Shown in pieces: positions 26,871-35,178 of a DNA stretch of 64,000 bases. Position 1 is the first letter of the stretch; each line of letters starts with the position of its first letter. The notes below the pieces were generated by a model, which ran no database searches, was not told the DNA's origin, and was given only the letters and a program-made list of their open reading frames with translations. The DNA is from Aliagarivorans taiwanensis DSM 22990 (GTDB taxonomy: Bacteria; Pseudomonadota; Gammaproteobacteria; Enterobacterales; Celerinatantimonadaceae), in NCBI RefSeq assembly GCF_000429505.1, contig NZ_AUBZ01000019.1:43076-107075 (forward strand), given 5' to 3'. Position numbers and translations under genes: made by a program.

Positions 26871-29131
26871 CCGTAAGTGTAAGAGTAATAACTGGAACTG
26901 GTTTTTCTCACTTTATTTAAAACCACACCCTCCATTAACACCCCATGATTTACTAAAAGAGAAACAGACTCTGAAACCTCGTTCTTTTTTGTCTTTCTAG
27001 AATTAATGACGAGTATTGAAGAGCCAACAACACCTCCTACGATCAATGCATCACTAACCGCTGACAACGGTGGCGTATCAAATAGTACTTTATCGTAATC
27101 CGCTAACAACCTATCTACTAGGGATTTAAATTCCACGCTTGACAAAAGCTCTTGTGGGTTAGGCGCTATCATCCCCGCGGTTAGTATGTCCAAGCCAGAA
27201 TGCTTGTGGGTATGTATGCAATCTCTTAAGTCAGCCCCCATCATAAGATAATTCGTCAACCCGATACTCGAACGGCCTATACCAAACCGTTCACCTACTG
27301 AAGGCTTTCTCAAGTCACAATCCACTAGTATCGTTTTTTCCATTTTAGCTATAGAGAGTGACAGGCCTATCGCCATTGTTGTTTTACCCTCACCAGGAAC
27401 TGATGAAGTTATAGAAACGAGCTTTCTGCTTAGCGGAGCCATCTTAAACAATATCGAAGTACGTATACCTCGTATTGCCTCATTTACTTCATTCCCCTTT
27501 TCACCAGTGACCAGGTTATCAGATACAACCCCATCACTCAGGCTAGTTCTTTTCAACAGTGGAACAACTCCTATAGGATCCAATCTCAAAAGTTCTCTCA
27601 CGTCATTACTGGTATCTACAGTGTCCCTAATAGAGTCTTGCAACAGTGAAATCACACAGGTAATAAGTAATGCTAATGAGGCGACACCAATTACAATTAC
27701 TTTTCTACGAGGGCTTGTTGAACTCAAAGGTACACTCGCTCTGTCTGTAAACCTGGCTACCGCGGTCTGGAAGTCATTGGTAGCTGCAGTCTCCTTCTGG
27801 CGATTAAGGAACAAGTCATAAAGCTTACGGTTACTATCTACTTCACGCTTTAATGCATCGTAGGTAGCCCGTTTAACCGCAATCCCCTGGAACTGACCCT
27901 TTTTGCTATCCAGCTCGGCTTGCAGGGCGTTCTCTTGTTTGCGGGCGCTACGCAGTTCCTTCTCGATGCCGGATGCCAGGTCACTCAGTAGTTCTGTGGC
28001 GCGCTGTTGTACTGTGGCCAACTGGGCACGAGCCTGAATCATCCGGTCGTGCTTGGGGCCGTAGCGCTTGCTAAGCTCGGATACCAAACGTTCCGCCTCG
28101 ATCTCGGCCAAACGTACGTCGCGCAACTGGGGATGGTTAGAGATGGCGGGAACCGATGAGAGCTGGGCCAGCCCGGCGTTACGGTTATCCTGCAGCACAA
28201 AGTACAGCGATTCTGCAGCTACCCGGCGGTCGCGGGCATCACTCAGCCTGCGGCTTAGATCGCTTAGCTCGGTGGAGGCCAGGCTATCGATGCCCTCTAC
28301 ATCTACCAGCCCTTCCTGCTGCAAAAACGCAGTTAGGCGATCTTCAGAGGCAGTCACTGCTGCGCGCAGCTTGCCCAGGCGATCCTCCAGCCATGAAGTA
28401 GCCTCCTGGCTAGCCAGTAAGCGAGCTTCTCGGTTGTTCTCGATATAGGCCTCGCCCACAGCATTGGCCAGAGTCGCGGCAAGGTGACGGTCTTCCGAAT
28501 CGAAGCTAATTTTCACCAGCTGGGTTTTTCGCACCGGACTGATAGTTAAACGGTCACTAAATGTACCCATCACATGTTGTTTGCGCGCTTCCTGTAGTTC
28601 TGCCTCGGTTGCCGGCTCTTGCTCCGGTAGCCAGCTTTGTAGCAGCGGTGAGTCGCTGGCGAATGTACGCAAGCTGCCTATGGGGTTTTTCACTTGATCC
28701 AGCCAAGTGGGCTCACGTTCGCCGTTAAACTCTGGTAACTCCTCAAGGCCGTAGCGGGCAATTACTTTCTCGGCAATGCTGCGCGATTTAAGCAGCTCAA
28801 ACTGGGTTAGGTAGTATTCCTGTTTAGAGGTATCTACGCCGATGACCTGCTCGATGGATACCGCGCTACGCTGCTCGGCCTCGATCAGCAATACCGCAGT
28901 AGCGCGGTATACCGGGATAATCGAAAACGCCACCAAGGTCGCCAGCAGCGCGGCTAAAAAGGTAAAGCCCAGGATCATAGGCCAGCGTTTACCAATAGCA
29001 CTAAGGTACTGGCGCAAGTCGATTAGCTCTTCCTGCGGCATAGCTGGCTGGGAAACTGCAGCAGCTGAATTGGTCAAAGAGGGGTTGCCACCGTCTACGG
29101 CATGTAAATTGACATTGGCTGAATTATTCAC
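26867..29131 (-). CDS. wzc: Polysaccharide co-polymerase / tyrosine autokinase (Wzc/VpsO-like)
   Basis: 754 residues. The N-terminal Wzz domain is flanked by membrane segments near residues 50-70 and 490-510, with long coiled coil between (EDRLTAFLQQEG to QKETAATNDFQ). The C-terminal BY-kinase has Walker A SSVPGEGKTT, Walker A' TILVDCDLRKP and Walker B VLFDTPPLSAVSDA, then a tyrosine tail (SSSYYSYTYG). It controls chain length and export. The matching phosphatase is at 12.4 kb. Base composition changes within the gene: the start (about 27.85-29.13 kb) is GC-rich and the kinase end is AT-rich, suggesting a recombination joint. Confidence 0.93.
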   Translation of the reverse strand: MNNSANVNLHAVDGGNPSLTNSAAAVSQPAMPQEELIDLRQYLSAIGKRWPMILGFTFLAALLATLVAFSIIPVYRATAVLLIEAEQRSAVSIEQVIGVDTSKQEYYLTQFELLKSRSIAEKVIARYGLEELPEFNGEREPTWLDQVKNPIGSLRTFASDSPLLQSWLPEQEPATEAELQEARKQHVMGTFSDRLTISPVRKTQLVKISFDSEDRHLAATLANAVGEAYIENNREARLLASQEATSWLEDRLGKLRAAVTASEDRLTAFLQQEGLVDVEGIDSLASTELSDLSRRLSDARDRRVAAESLYFVLQDNRNAGLAQLSSVPAISNHPQLRDVRLAEIEAERLVSELSKRYGPKHDRMIQARAQLATVQQRATELLSDLASGIEKELRSARKQENALQAELDSKKGQFQGIAVKRATYDALKREVDSNRKLYDLFLNRQKETAATNDFQTAVARFTDRASVPLSSTSPRRKVIVIGVASLALLITCVISLLQDSIRDTVDTSNDVRELLRLDPIGVVPLLKRTSLSDGVVSDNLVTGEKGNEVNEAIRGIRTSILFKMAPLSRKLVSITSSVPGEGKTTMAIGLSLSIAKMEKTILVDCDLRKPSVGERFGIGRSSIGLTNYLMMGADLRDCIHTHKHSGLDILTAGMIAPNPQELLSSVEFKSLVDRLLADYDKVLFDTPPLSAVSDALIVGGVVGSSILVINSRKTKKNEVSESVSLLVNHGVLMEGVVLNKVRKTSSSYYSYTYG

Positions 29132-29157
29132 ATTTAGTTCCTTTAAGACGCGGGCAA

Positions 29158-29688
29158 TTAGAAGAAGCTGGCTTTAACTACAATGATGTCGCCAGGTTCC
29201 ACCCTGGCACCCAGTGCCACTTTGGTTTCACCACTACTTCCATTGGCGGGGGTAATCGCAATATTGCTCTTGGAGGCGCGCTGGGTAAAGCCACCCGCTA
29301 AGGCGACGGCTTTCTCAATGGTTAGTCCCGGTTGATAGGCATAACCGCCGGGGTTTTGCACTTCGCCGTTAATAAAGATCTGTCGGTAGGAAACGATATT
29401 CACCGCGACTTTGGGATGGATAAGGTAGTCGCCGCGCAGGCCGTTCTCGATGGCGTCTTTGAGTTTTTGCGTGGTATTGCCGGTTACGGTTAACCGGCCT
29501 AGGTAGGGGTAATCGATTTTGCCGCTGTTGTTGATTAGCACTTCCATGCTGAGGTCTTCTTCACCGTATACATGGATGTTTATTACGTCGCCAGGGCCTA
29601 AACGGTATGAGTCGCCACTATCGGCCTGACTTAGTGGCGCTAACAACAAGCTTGCCAAGCTTAGCGCCAGTGTTACGAGGTATTTCAT
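29158..29688 (-). CDS. Short polysaccharide export (OPX) protein, VpsN/Wza-like
   Basis: 176 residues: signal peptide (LALSLASLLLAPLSQA), Poly_export domain (YRLGPGDVINIHVYGEEDLS...GKIDYPYLGRLTV) and one SLBB-like segment (IFINGEVQNPGGYAYQPG, then EKAVALAGGFTQRA). The C-terminal outer-membrane helix of E. coli Wza is absent and there is no lipobox cysteine at the usual place. It is therefore a short periplasmic OPX protein that should need a separate outer-membrane channel, presumably the beta-barrel encoded next to it. Confidence 0.9.
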   Translation of the reverse strand: MKYLVTLALSLASLLLAPLSQADSGDSYRLGPGDVINIHVYGEEDLSMEVLINNSGKIDYPYLGRLTVTGNTTQKLKDAIENGLRGDYLIHPKVAVNIVSYRQIFINGEVQNPGGYAYQPGLTIEKAVALAGGFTQRASKSNIAITPANGSSGETKVALGARVEPGDIIVVKASFF

Positions 29689-29689
29689 A

Positions 29690-30895
29690 TTACAGCGTTC
29701 CCGTTAGAGTAAAGTAGTACACGTTTTGGTCGTAGCCGATGCCGCTAACGCTCGAGCTTTTCTCTTGCCACTCCCAGCCAGCACGAAACTCCAACCAACG
29801 GCGGAAGTCGTAGGCAAAGCTCAGCTCAAAGCGATCTGTCTCGTCGTCGCGGTCTATGCCTGTATAGGATTCGTCGGTGTAGGCGTACGCAGCACGAGAG
29901 GAGAAGCGTTCTAACCAGTAATGCTCCCACTCTAAGCGGTAAAGGGCTTCTTCGATGTAGTCGCCCAGTTGGTCAGGGTCTTTGGCAGCATTACTGGTGG
30001 TAAAGGTAAATTGCGAGTAATCGACAGGTAGGTAGGTAAGTGCCACTTCCCAACTAAAGCCGTCGAAGTCTTCGCGGCTGCTAGCATCATATTTTTTGGT
30101 CTCGTAACCCAGTTTGGCCTCACCGCTAGTTTTACCGGTGATATCCCAAAGCGCGCCCACGTAGTAAAACGTGTCATCGTTATCGCGTGTCGCTTCGCCG
30201 TCGGCGGTGACATCGTATTCACGCTCCAGGCGTTTGATCTCGAAAAAGGCTTCAGTCGCCGATGACACGCGATAAAACAGCTTGGCACCATAGCGCAGCT
30301 CGTCCCAGTTTCTGAACTGGGTGGTCTCTTCTAGCTCGGTGTACTCTTTGTCACCCCAGCCTAGAGATAGGTCGAACCGGCCTTGGGCGCCTTGCGCCCC
30401 AAACGAATAGACAGCTGCCAAGTCGTTGGTGCGGTAATACAGTAACTCTTCGAGCAAGCCGCCCAAGCCTTCCGAGATACCGCTACCGCGCCCTTCATGC
30501 TGATGTGCAAACTTGTAGTCGAAAGTAAGTCGGTGGCGGGTGGCTAAATCTAACTTGGCGTTTAGCCCTGCCAGGTGGTCAACGTAGTCGTCGATGCTGC
30601 TATCAAAATACTCGCCCACCTTCAGGTTGTAGTAGGCACTGTATTGGTTAAGGCCCCGTTCGGCCATTAGTGCAATGCCCGGCTCAAATACGAATATGCC
30701 CGAGGATTCGGTATCGGTATCAGTAAGTCCTAGGTTGTCATCGTAGCGGTAGCCCAGCCCGAGAGTAGGCACCACCGCTAAGCCCGAACCAGTAACATAG
30801 GGCTGGGGCTCTACCTTGGCATTGGCTGTTGAGCAAATGCCCAAAGCGGTCACCACTCCTAACAACGTTGGTAGACTTTTAGCGTGAATAGCCAT
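29690..30895 (-). CDS. Outer membrane beta-barrel polysaccharide channel candidate (VpsM-like)
   Basis: 401 residues with a signal peptide (TLLGVVTALGICSTANAK) and alternating amphipathic strands with aromatic girdles, ending in VYYFTLTGTL, a C-terminus fitting outer-membrane assembly. Segments such as LGYRYDDNLGLTD and LTFDYKFAHQHEG are typical of the outer-membrane beta-barrel proteins of VpsM-type loci. It lies 1 base from the short export protein, so the two are probably coupled. It likely forms the outer-membrane exit pore. Confidence 0.82.
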   Translation of the reverse strand: MAIHAKSLPTLLGVVTALGICSTANAKVEPQPYVTGSGLAVVPTLGLGYRYDDNLGLTDTDTESSGIFVFEPGIALMAERGLNQYSAYYNLKVGEYFDSSIDDYVDHLAGLNAKLDLATRHRLTFDYKFAHQHEGRGSGISEGLGGLLEELLYYRTNDLAAVYSFGAQGAQGRFDLSLGWGDKEYTELEETTQFRNWDELRYGAKLFYRVSSATEAFFEIKRLEREYDVTADGEATRDNDDTFYYVGALWDITGKTSGEAKLGYETKKYDASSREDFDGFSWEVALTYLPVDYSQFTFTTSNAAKDPDQLGDYIEEALYRLEWEHYWLERFSSRAAYAYTDESYTGIDRDDETDRFELSFAYDFRRWLEFRAGWEWQEKSSSVSGIGYDQNVYYFTLTGTL

Positions 30896-30915
30896 TGCAA
30901 CAACTCCCTTTTGTT

Positions 30916-32328
30916 TTAGTAGGCTTGGTCGCCAGTGAATCCCTTAAATACGGTTAGATAAACAATCTTGAGGTCCATCCATAAACTCCAGTTCTGGATG
31001 TACTCAAGGTCGTAGGCAACGCGACGTTCCATCTTATCCAAGGTGTCGGTCTCTCCCCGGCAGCCATTGATTTGCGCCCAACCGGTGATACCCGGCTTAA
31101 CCTTGTGACGCAGCATGTAGCGGTCGACTAGCTGACGGAACTGCTCGTTATGCGCCACCGCATGAGGGCGCGGACCGACGATGGACATGGTGCCCATCAA
31201 CACGTTAAAGAACTGTGGCAGCTCATCTAGTGAGGTACGACGTATAAAGCTACCGAAAGGGGTAATGCGCGGGTCATCGCGGGTGGCTTGAACCACCTTG
31301 CCGCCATTTTCCATGACTCGCATAGAACGGAATTTCCACACCCGAATGCGCTTACCATCAAGGCCGTAGCGATCTTGCTTAAACAACACCGGGCCGGGTG
31401 AGCTAAGCTTCACGCCCAATGCCACCGCTAACAAGATGGGGCTGATAAGTAAGATAATTGCACTGGCCAGCAGCACGTCTTGAATCCGTTTGACCCAAAC
31501 ACTGGCAGAGTTGCGAAAAGGAGTATCAAACACACTAATGGTTTGGATTTCGCCCAAACTCGCCCAGCGTGAGTGAATTAAATTGTAAGTAAAAAAGTCG
31601 GGCACAATGAAGGTGGTGCAGGTGGTGTCGGAGAGTAGCTTAAGGTAGCTGGTGATTCGGTCTTTGGCATGCATGGGTAAAGCAATATAGACATGGTTTA
31701 GCTCGCCGTTTTTTGCCATATCTAGCGCTTTGCTGACCGGCTGAACCTCGCCAAATTCTCCCAGCTCCTTATTGAGCCGGGTGCTCGCCCTGTCATCAAA
31801 GAAGCCCGCAAAGGTTAAGCCCAAATCGGGGTTAGAAATCAGCTCTCGGTGCAGGCGTAGCGCGTTTTCAGACACGCCAATAATTACAGCACGGCGGGTG
31901 TTATAACCGGAGCGACGCGCCAACGCGAGCAGTTCGCGAAATACCAAGCGCCAGGCAACCAGTACCAGCGGGGTGAGCAGTAGCCACCAGCCAACCACTA
32001 AGCGAGAATATACATCGGATATTTTAAGGAAGTAGTTAATCGCCAACACCAAGGCAACGGTGACCAACCATACGCTAAGCGTTGTGCTCGCCTGCTCTTT
32101 GACTGATGCAACCCGCCACGAACGATATAAACTAAACGACTCGGCAACCAACAGATAGGCCATGCCAAAGCCAATGGCCAGGAACTGGAAGCTTTGCTCA
32201 AACTCACCGGTGCGCCACCACACCAAACATGCTAGAACAGCAAAAATAGCGCTTAGATCAGCAATCCGATAGATCACTGCCAATTCGAACTCGTGGCTGC
32301 GCACCAGCCCCTTGCTAAAATCACTCAT
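30916..32328 (-). CDS. Undecaprenyl-phosphate glucose phosphotransferase (WcaJ/VpsL-like)
   Basis: 470 residues: about four N-terminal membrane helices, a CoA-binding-like domain (AVIIGVSENALRLHREL), a fifth helix (IQDVLLASAIILLISPILLAVAL) and the bacterial sugar transferase domain (GPVLFKQDRYGLDGKRIRVWKFRSM, RTSLDELPQFFNVLMGTMS, GPRPHA, ITGWAQINGCRGET). It starts repeat-unit assembly by loading glucose-1-phosphate onto undecaprenyl phosphate. First enzyme gene of the minus-strand locus. AAGGA precedes the ATG, and a perfect hairpin lies in the leader. Confidence 0.92.
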   Translation of the reverse strand: MSDFSKGLVRSHEFELAVIYRIADLSAIFAVLACLVWWRTGEFEQSFQFLAIGFGMAYLLVAESFSLYRSWRVASVKEQASTTLSVWLVTVALVLAINYFLKISDVYSRLVVGWWLLLTPLVLVAWRLVFRELLALARRSGYNTRRAVIIGVSENALRLHRELISNPDLGLTFAGFFDDRASTRLNKELGEFGEVQPVSKALDMAKNGELNHVYIALPMHAKDRITSYLKLLSDTTCTTFIVPDFFTYNLIHSRWASLGEIQTISVFDTPFRNSASVWVKRIQDVLLASAIILLISPILLAVALGVKLSSPGPVLFKQDRYGLDGKRIRVWKFRSMRVMENGGKVVQATRDDPRITPFGSFIRRTSLDELPQFFNVLMGTMSIVGPRPHAVAHNEQFRQLVDRYMLRHKVKPGITGWAQINGCRGETDTLDKMERRVAYDLEYIQNWSLWMDLKIVYLTVFKGFTGDQAY

Positions 32329-32347
32329 TGCGCGTCCTTACGATTTA

Positions 32348-32371
32348 TTATGTAGCGATCCTGCTACATAA
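32348..32371 (-). promoter_or_regulatory. Perfect inverted repeat in the leader of the polysaccharide operon
   Basis: TTATGTAGC and GCTACATAA pair around a six-base centre, 20 bases upstream of the vpsL-like start codon. It may be an operator or a mRNA stem-loop that protects or controls the leader. There is no T-tract, so a terminator is unlikely. Confidence 0.5.
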
Positions 32372-32437
32372 ACTGCGTTAGTTAATCGAAAGCGTATTCC
32401 CTGCGACCTTGCATCATTGCATAGGCTCAATTGCGAG

Positions 32438-33034
32438 TTAAAAACTCAAATTGTTACTTCTCTTGTTAGATCTTTCAAGTGCTATAAACAGCAATATTAA
32501 TAACATGATAAGTGTGACAGTTTTCGGTTCATCAACTGAAAAAACAGCTGCACCCAAGTACTGCTGCTCGGCCCATGCAAACAAGGTCCAGTCACCACCG
32601 ATGAATAGAGCTTGATCCTCTTTAAGAGCGCTATCAGTCCATATGCTTAACATCTCGGTGCCAATTGCTTGCTGTTCCAAAACGTCATCCCAACTGTATG
32701 CGATGTAGTTAAAATACTGCTCTTCACCGCGACTCCACCAGGAAAAGGTAATGTCTAACAGGCCGTTATTGAAGGGGCCTAAGCCGTCATCAGTAAGCGG
32801 GTCAAACTCTTGCATATTGAAGCTAACGGCAGCACGCACATCATCGCCGGGCTTCACTACAGTTAACGGTTCGGGCGCATCAAAAATATTGGGGTCTTGA
32901 TGGGGGGTGGGGAAATTTCCGGTGTATACCACCAGTCCTTCATCAACCTCAGGGTTTTGAGTAATGGCAAGAATAGATGCCTGACTCATCGCCGAGAACA
33001 GCATAATTAGCATGGCAAACACTGAACATTTCAT
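32438..33034 (-). CDS. Secreted protein with PEP-CTERM-like C-terminal tail
   Basis: 198 residues: signal peptide (VFAMLIMLFSAMSQASI), a central domain I do not recognise (rich in W, D and E), and a tripartite C-terminus. The tail reads FSVDEPKTVTLIMLLILLFIAL and then ERSNKRSNN, that is a short P-containing motif, a hydrophobic helix and a basic cluster, similar in design to PEP-CTERM sorting signals (usual motif VPEPST). Such proteins are usually processed by an exosortase and accompany exopolysaccharide loci. No exosortase gene is visible in the window. It is 109 bases upstream of the vpsL-like gene on the same strand. Confidence 0.7.
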   Translation of the reverse strand: MKCSVFAMLIMLFSAMSQASILAITQNPEVDEGLVVYTGNFPTPHQDPNIFDAPEPLTVVKPGDDVRAAVSFNMQEFDPLTDDGLGPFNNGLLDITFSWWSRGEEQYFNYIAYSWDDVLEQQAIGTEMLSIWTDSALKEDQALFIGGDWTLFAWAEQQYLGAAVFSVDEPKTVTLIMLLILLFIALERSNKRSNNLSF

Positions 33035-33562
33035 TACCCAACTTCCTTATCGAATGCAAACACTGAATTGATTCACACCTAGATTAGCAATTTAGATGCC
33101 ATTAGTAATGAATGGACCTTAGGTGCCCGCAAACTACTGATATTAAAATAAATTACTGCATTCTAAATTCAAAATAAGATCATGTAAATATTTTTTGGTG
33201 TAAATTTATCTGACACATTAAATATAGTTATATTAAATATCACCAATACCCCAGCGCTACAGTGTAAGTATCTACTATTCAAATAAATTAATTGCATTGC
33301 TTAGAGTAAATATTCAACCAAGATAGGTGGGAATAATATATTCAACTTGATGGATAGTTTCAGCAAATGCTATGCAATGTACTCGGCTCCTCTAGTATCA
33401 GGTCATGCAGCCCTTTGCTGGCCGAATCTATACCTAGTTTGAACACGCTAAGGAAGGTCGTTACTCAGGTGAGTGCACTAGTACAGGATCGTAAAAAAAT
33501 TTGACACCTGTCACACAATGCTGGTGAACACATAACTATTGAATCACTAGGGGGATAGGTAA
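33035..33562. other. Gene-free AT-rich region upstream of the polysaccharide locus
   Basis: About 530 bases without a convincing frame. It probably holds the promoter of the PEP-CTERM-like gene and regulatory sites of the locus. Visible structure: two direct repeats ATTAAATAT at 33217-33225 and 33232-33240 (15-bp period) and a TTGACA at 33502-33507 without a matching -10. I see no terminator, tRNA or JUMPstart/ops element. Confidence 0.5.
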
Positions 33563-33582
33563 AGCTCCGGATATCCGGAGCT
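33563..33582 (-). terminator. Perfect 20-bp palindrome after the yafJ-like gene
   Basis: AGCTCCGGATATCCGGAGCT lies 11 bases downstream of the yafJ-like stop codon on the minus strand. It could form a hairpin terminator with a weak tail (TTTACC) or be a protein-binding site. A cruciform or two-fold operator reads equally well. Confidence 0.45.
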
Positions 33583-33593
33583 ACATCAGATTG

Positions 33594-34361
33594 TTACGTG
33601 ACAAGTCCACCATGCTTAAACAGCACGTAATCGCCGGGCTCTATCTTGTGCCACTGCTCGTTAGAGGTGAGCGGTTGAGTGGCGATCATGGTTACCACAT
33701 CGTTGGGGGTGGTCTCTTTCTTAAAGTCGATGGTGACATCGGCATCCATCAGCTTCGCTTCGCCAAACGGCGCGCGACGGGTGATCCAGTGCAAGTTGGT
33801 AGAGCAAAACGCCATCACATACTCACCGTTACTCAGCAGCATGTTGAACACGCCCAACTCACGCAGTTGCCGCCCCAGGCTTGCAATAAACTTAAACGCC
33901 GCCGCCATGTTACCCGGCTTGCGTGGATACTTCTGCCGCAGCTGTTCGAGTATCCAGCAAAACGCCAGTTCGCTGTCGGTATCCCCCACCGGGCGATACC
34001 AGCCAGTATCGAGCTTCTTGTAGCCGCTTAGCTGCCCGTTGTGGGCATAGGTCCAGTTCTGTCCCCACAACTCACGGGTAAAGGGGTGGGTGTTCTCCAA
34101 AGATACTTGGCCGCGGTTGGCTTGGCGAATATGGCCAATCACCGCTTCACTTTTGATGGGAAAGGCCTTAACCAGCTCCGCCACCTTGGACTCACAACTA
34201 GGTTGTGGATCTTTAAAGCTGCGACAGCCGCGCCCTTCGTAAAAGGTAATCCCCCAGCCATCGACATGCGGGCCGGTTACCCCACCACGCTGCACCAGGC
34301 CGGTGAACGAGAAACAGATATCGGTAGGCACATTGGCGCTCATACCTAACAGCTCGCACAT
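33594..34361 (-). CDS. yafJ: Class II glutamine amidotransferase (YafJ-like)
   Basis: 255 residues. [20 protein letters not shown] exposes the N-terminal Cys2 nucleophile after Met removal. [17 protein letters not shown] and [13 protein letters not shown] are the Ntn-hydrolase glutaminase motifs. There is no synthase domain, as usual for YafJ, so the acceptor is unknown. It follows gmhA by 19 bases, the same order as in E. coli. Confidence 0.9.
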   Translation of the reverse strand: MCELLGMSANVPTDICFSFTGLVQRGGVTGPHVDGWGITFYEGRGCRSFKDPQPSCESKVAELVKAFPIKSEAVIGHIRQANRGQVSLENTHPFTRELWGQNWTYAHNGQLSGYKKLDTGWYRPVGDTDSELAFCWILEQLRQKYPRKPGNMAAAFKFIASLGRQLRELGVFNMLLSNGEYVMAFCSTNLHWITRRAPFGEAKLMDADVTIDFKKETTPNDVVTMIATQPLTSNEQWHKIEPGDYVLFKHGGLVT

Positions 34362-34380
34362 CGTTGTTCTCCGTCTCCCG

Positions 34381-34956
34381 CTAGGCTTCCATGTGTTTTT
34401 CGATAAGCTGGATCATGATGTGGATGCACTTGATATGCACTTCCTGGATGCGATCAGCAAAACCAAAATGGGGAACTCGGATCTCAACATCAGCCAGACC
34501 AGCCATCTGGCCACCGTCTTTGCCGCTGAGCACGATTACCTTCATGCCTTTCTGTTTCGCCACTTCGATAGCTTTTAAGATGTTACCTGAGTTACCGCTG
34601 GTGCTAATCCCCAGCAGTACGTCACCGGTTTGGCCTAAGCCTTCGATATAGCGGGAAAACACGTAGTCGTAGCCAAAGTCATTGCTCACGCAGCTAAGAT
34701 GGCTAGGGTCAGAAATGGCAATCGCTGGCATCGCCGGGCGGTTTTCACGGTAACGTCCGGTCAGCTCTTCGGCGAAGTGCATCGCATCACAGTGGGAGCC
34801 ACCGTTACCGCAAGCAATCACTTTTCCACCTTGTTTAAAGCGCTCAGCCAGCAGCTTGGCTGCGTTATCAACGGCCTCAATATTCGCGTTGTCGGCCAAG
34901 AAGTTATTCAGAACTTCTGCCGCTTCTTGTAGCTCGGCCACAATCAATTCTTTCAT
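34381..34956 (-). CDS. gmhA: Phosphoheptose isomerase GmhA
   Basis: 191 residues from the ATG at 34954-34956 (a GTG at 34968 is an alternative start). The SIS domain is nearly identical in pattern to E. coli Gmh[51 protein letters not shown] and [19 protein letters not shown] with the catalytic Glu/His. It isomerises sedoheptulose-7-phosphate for the LPS inner-core heptose. It is divergent from fadE as in E. coli. DiaA is a similar fold, but the C-terminal [10 protein letters not shown] segment favours GmhA. Confidence 0.93.
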   Translation of the reverse strand: MKELIVAELQEAAEVLNNFLADNANIEAVDNAAKLLAERFKQGGKVIACGNGGSHCDAMHFAEELTGRYRENRPAMPAIAISDPSHLSCVSNDFGYDYVFSRYIEGLGQTGDVLLGISTSGNSGNILKAIEVAKQKGMKVIVLSGKDGGQMAGLADVEIRVPHFGFADRIQEVHIKCIHIMIQLIEKHMEA

Positions 34957-35123
34957 CGTTATTCTCACTTTCCTCTATGCGCTAACACTATAACCAAATT
35001 TACTTTGCGGCACATCAGCGAACGCTTCAGCGCTTTTAAGTATGTCAGGCCTTACAAGATCGATGTTGCATTTTTGTAACCCACACTTGACCTGCCGTTA
35101 CATATCACTTACAAATACACCTC

Positions 35124-35138
35124 AGAGGTCAGACCTCT
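35124..35138 (+). promoter_or_regulatory. FadR operator upstream of fadE
   Basis: AGAGGTCAGACCTCT is a perfect palindrome with the GGTCAGACC core of known FadR sites, 41 bases before the fadE start codon. FadR represses fatty-acid degradation genes until long-chain acyl-CoA binds it. The FadR gene is not in the window. Confidence 0.75.
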
Positions 35139-35178
35139 TACTAGTTGAGCTCTTAACGAGTTGATAAGGAGAATCATC

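Noticed and set aside
33035..33593. JUMPstart/ops element for RfaH before the polysaccharide locus
   Set aside because: I could not find the GGCGGTAGCGTG-type core in the upstream region.
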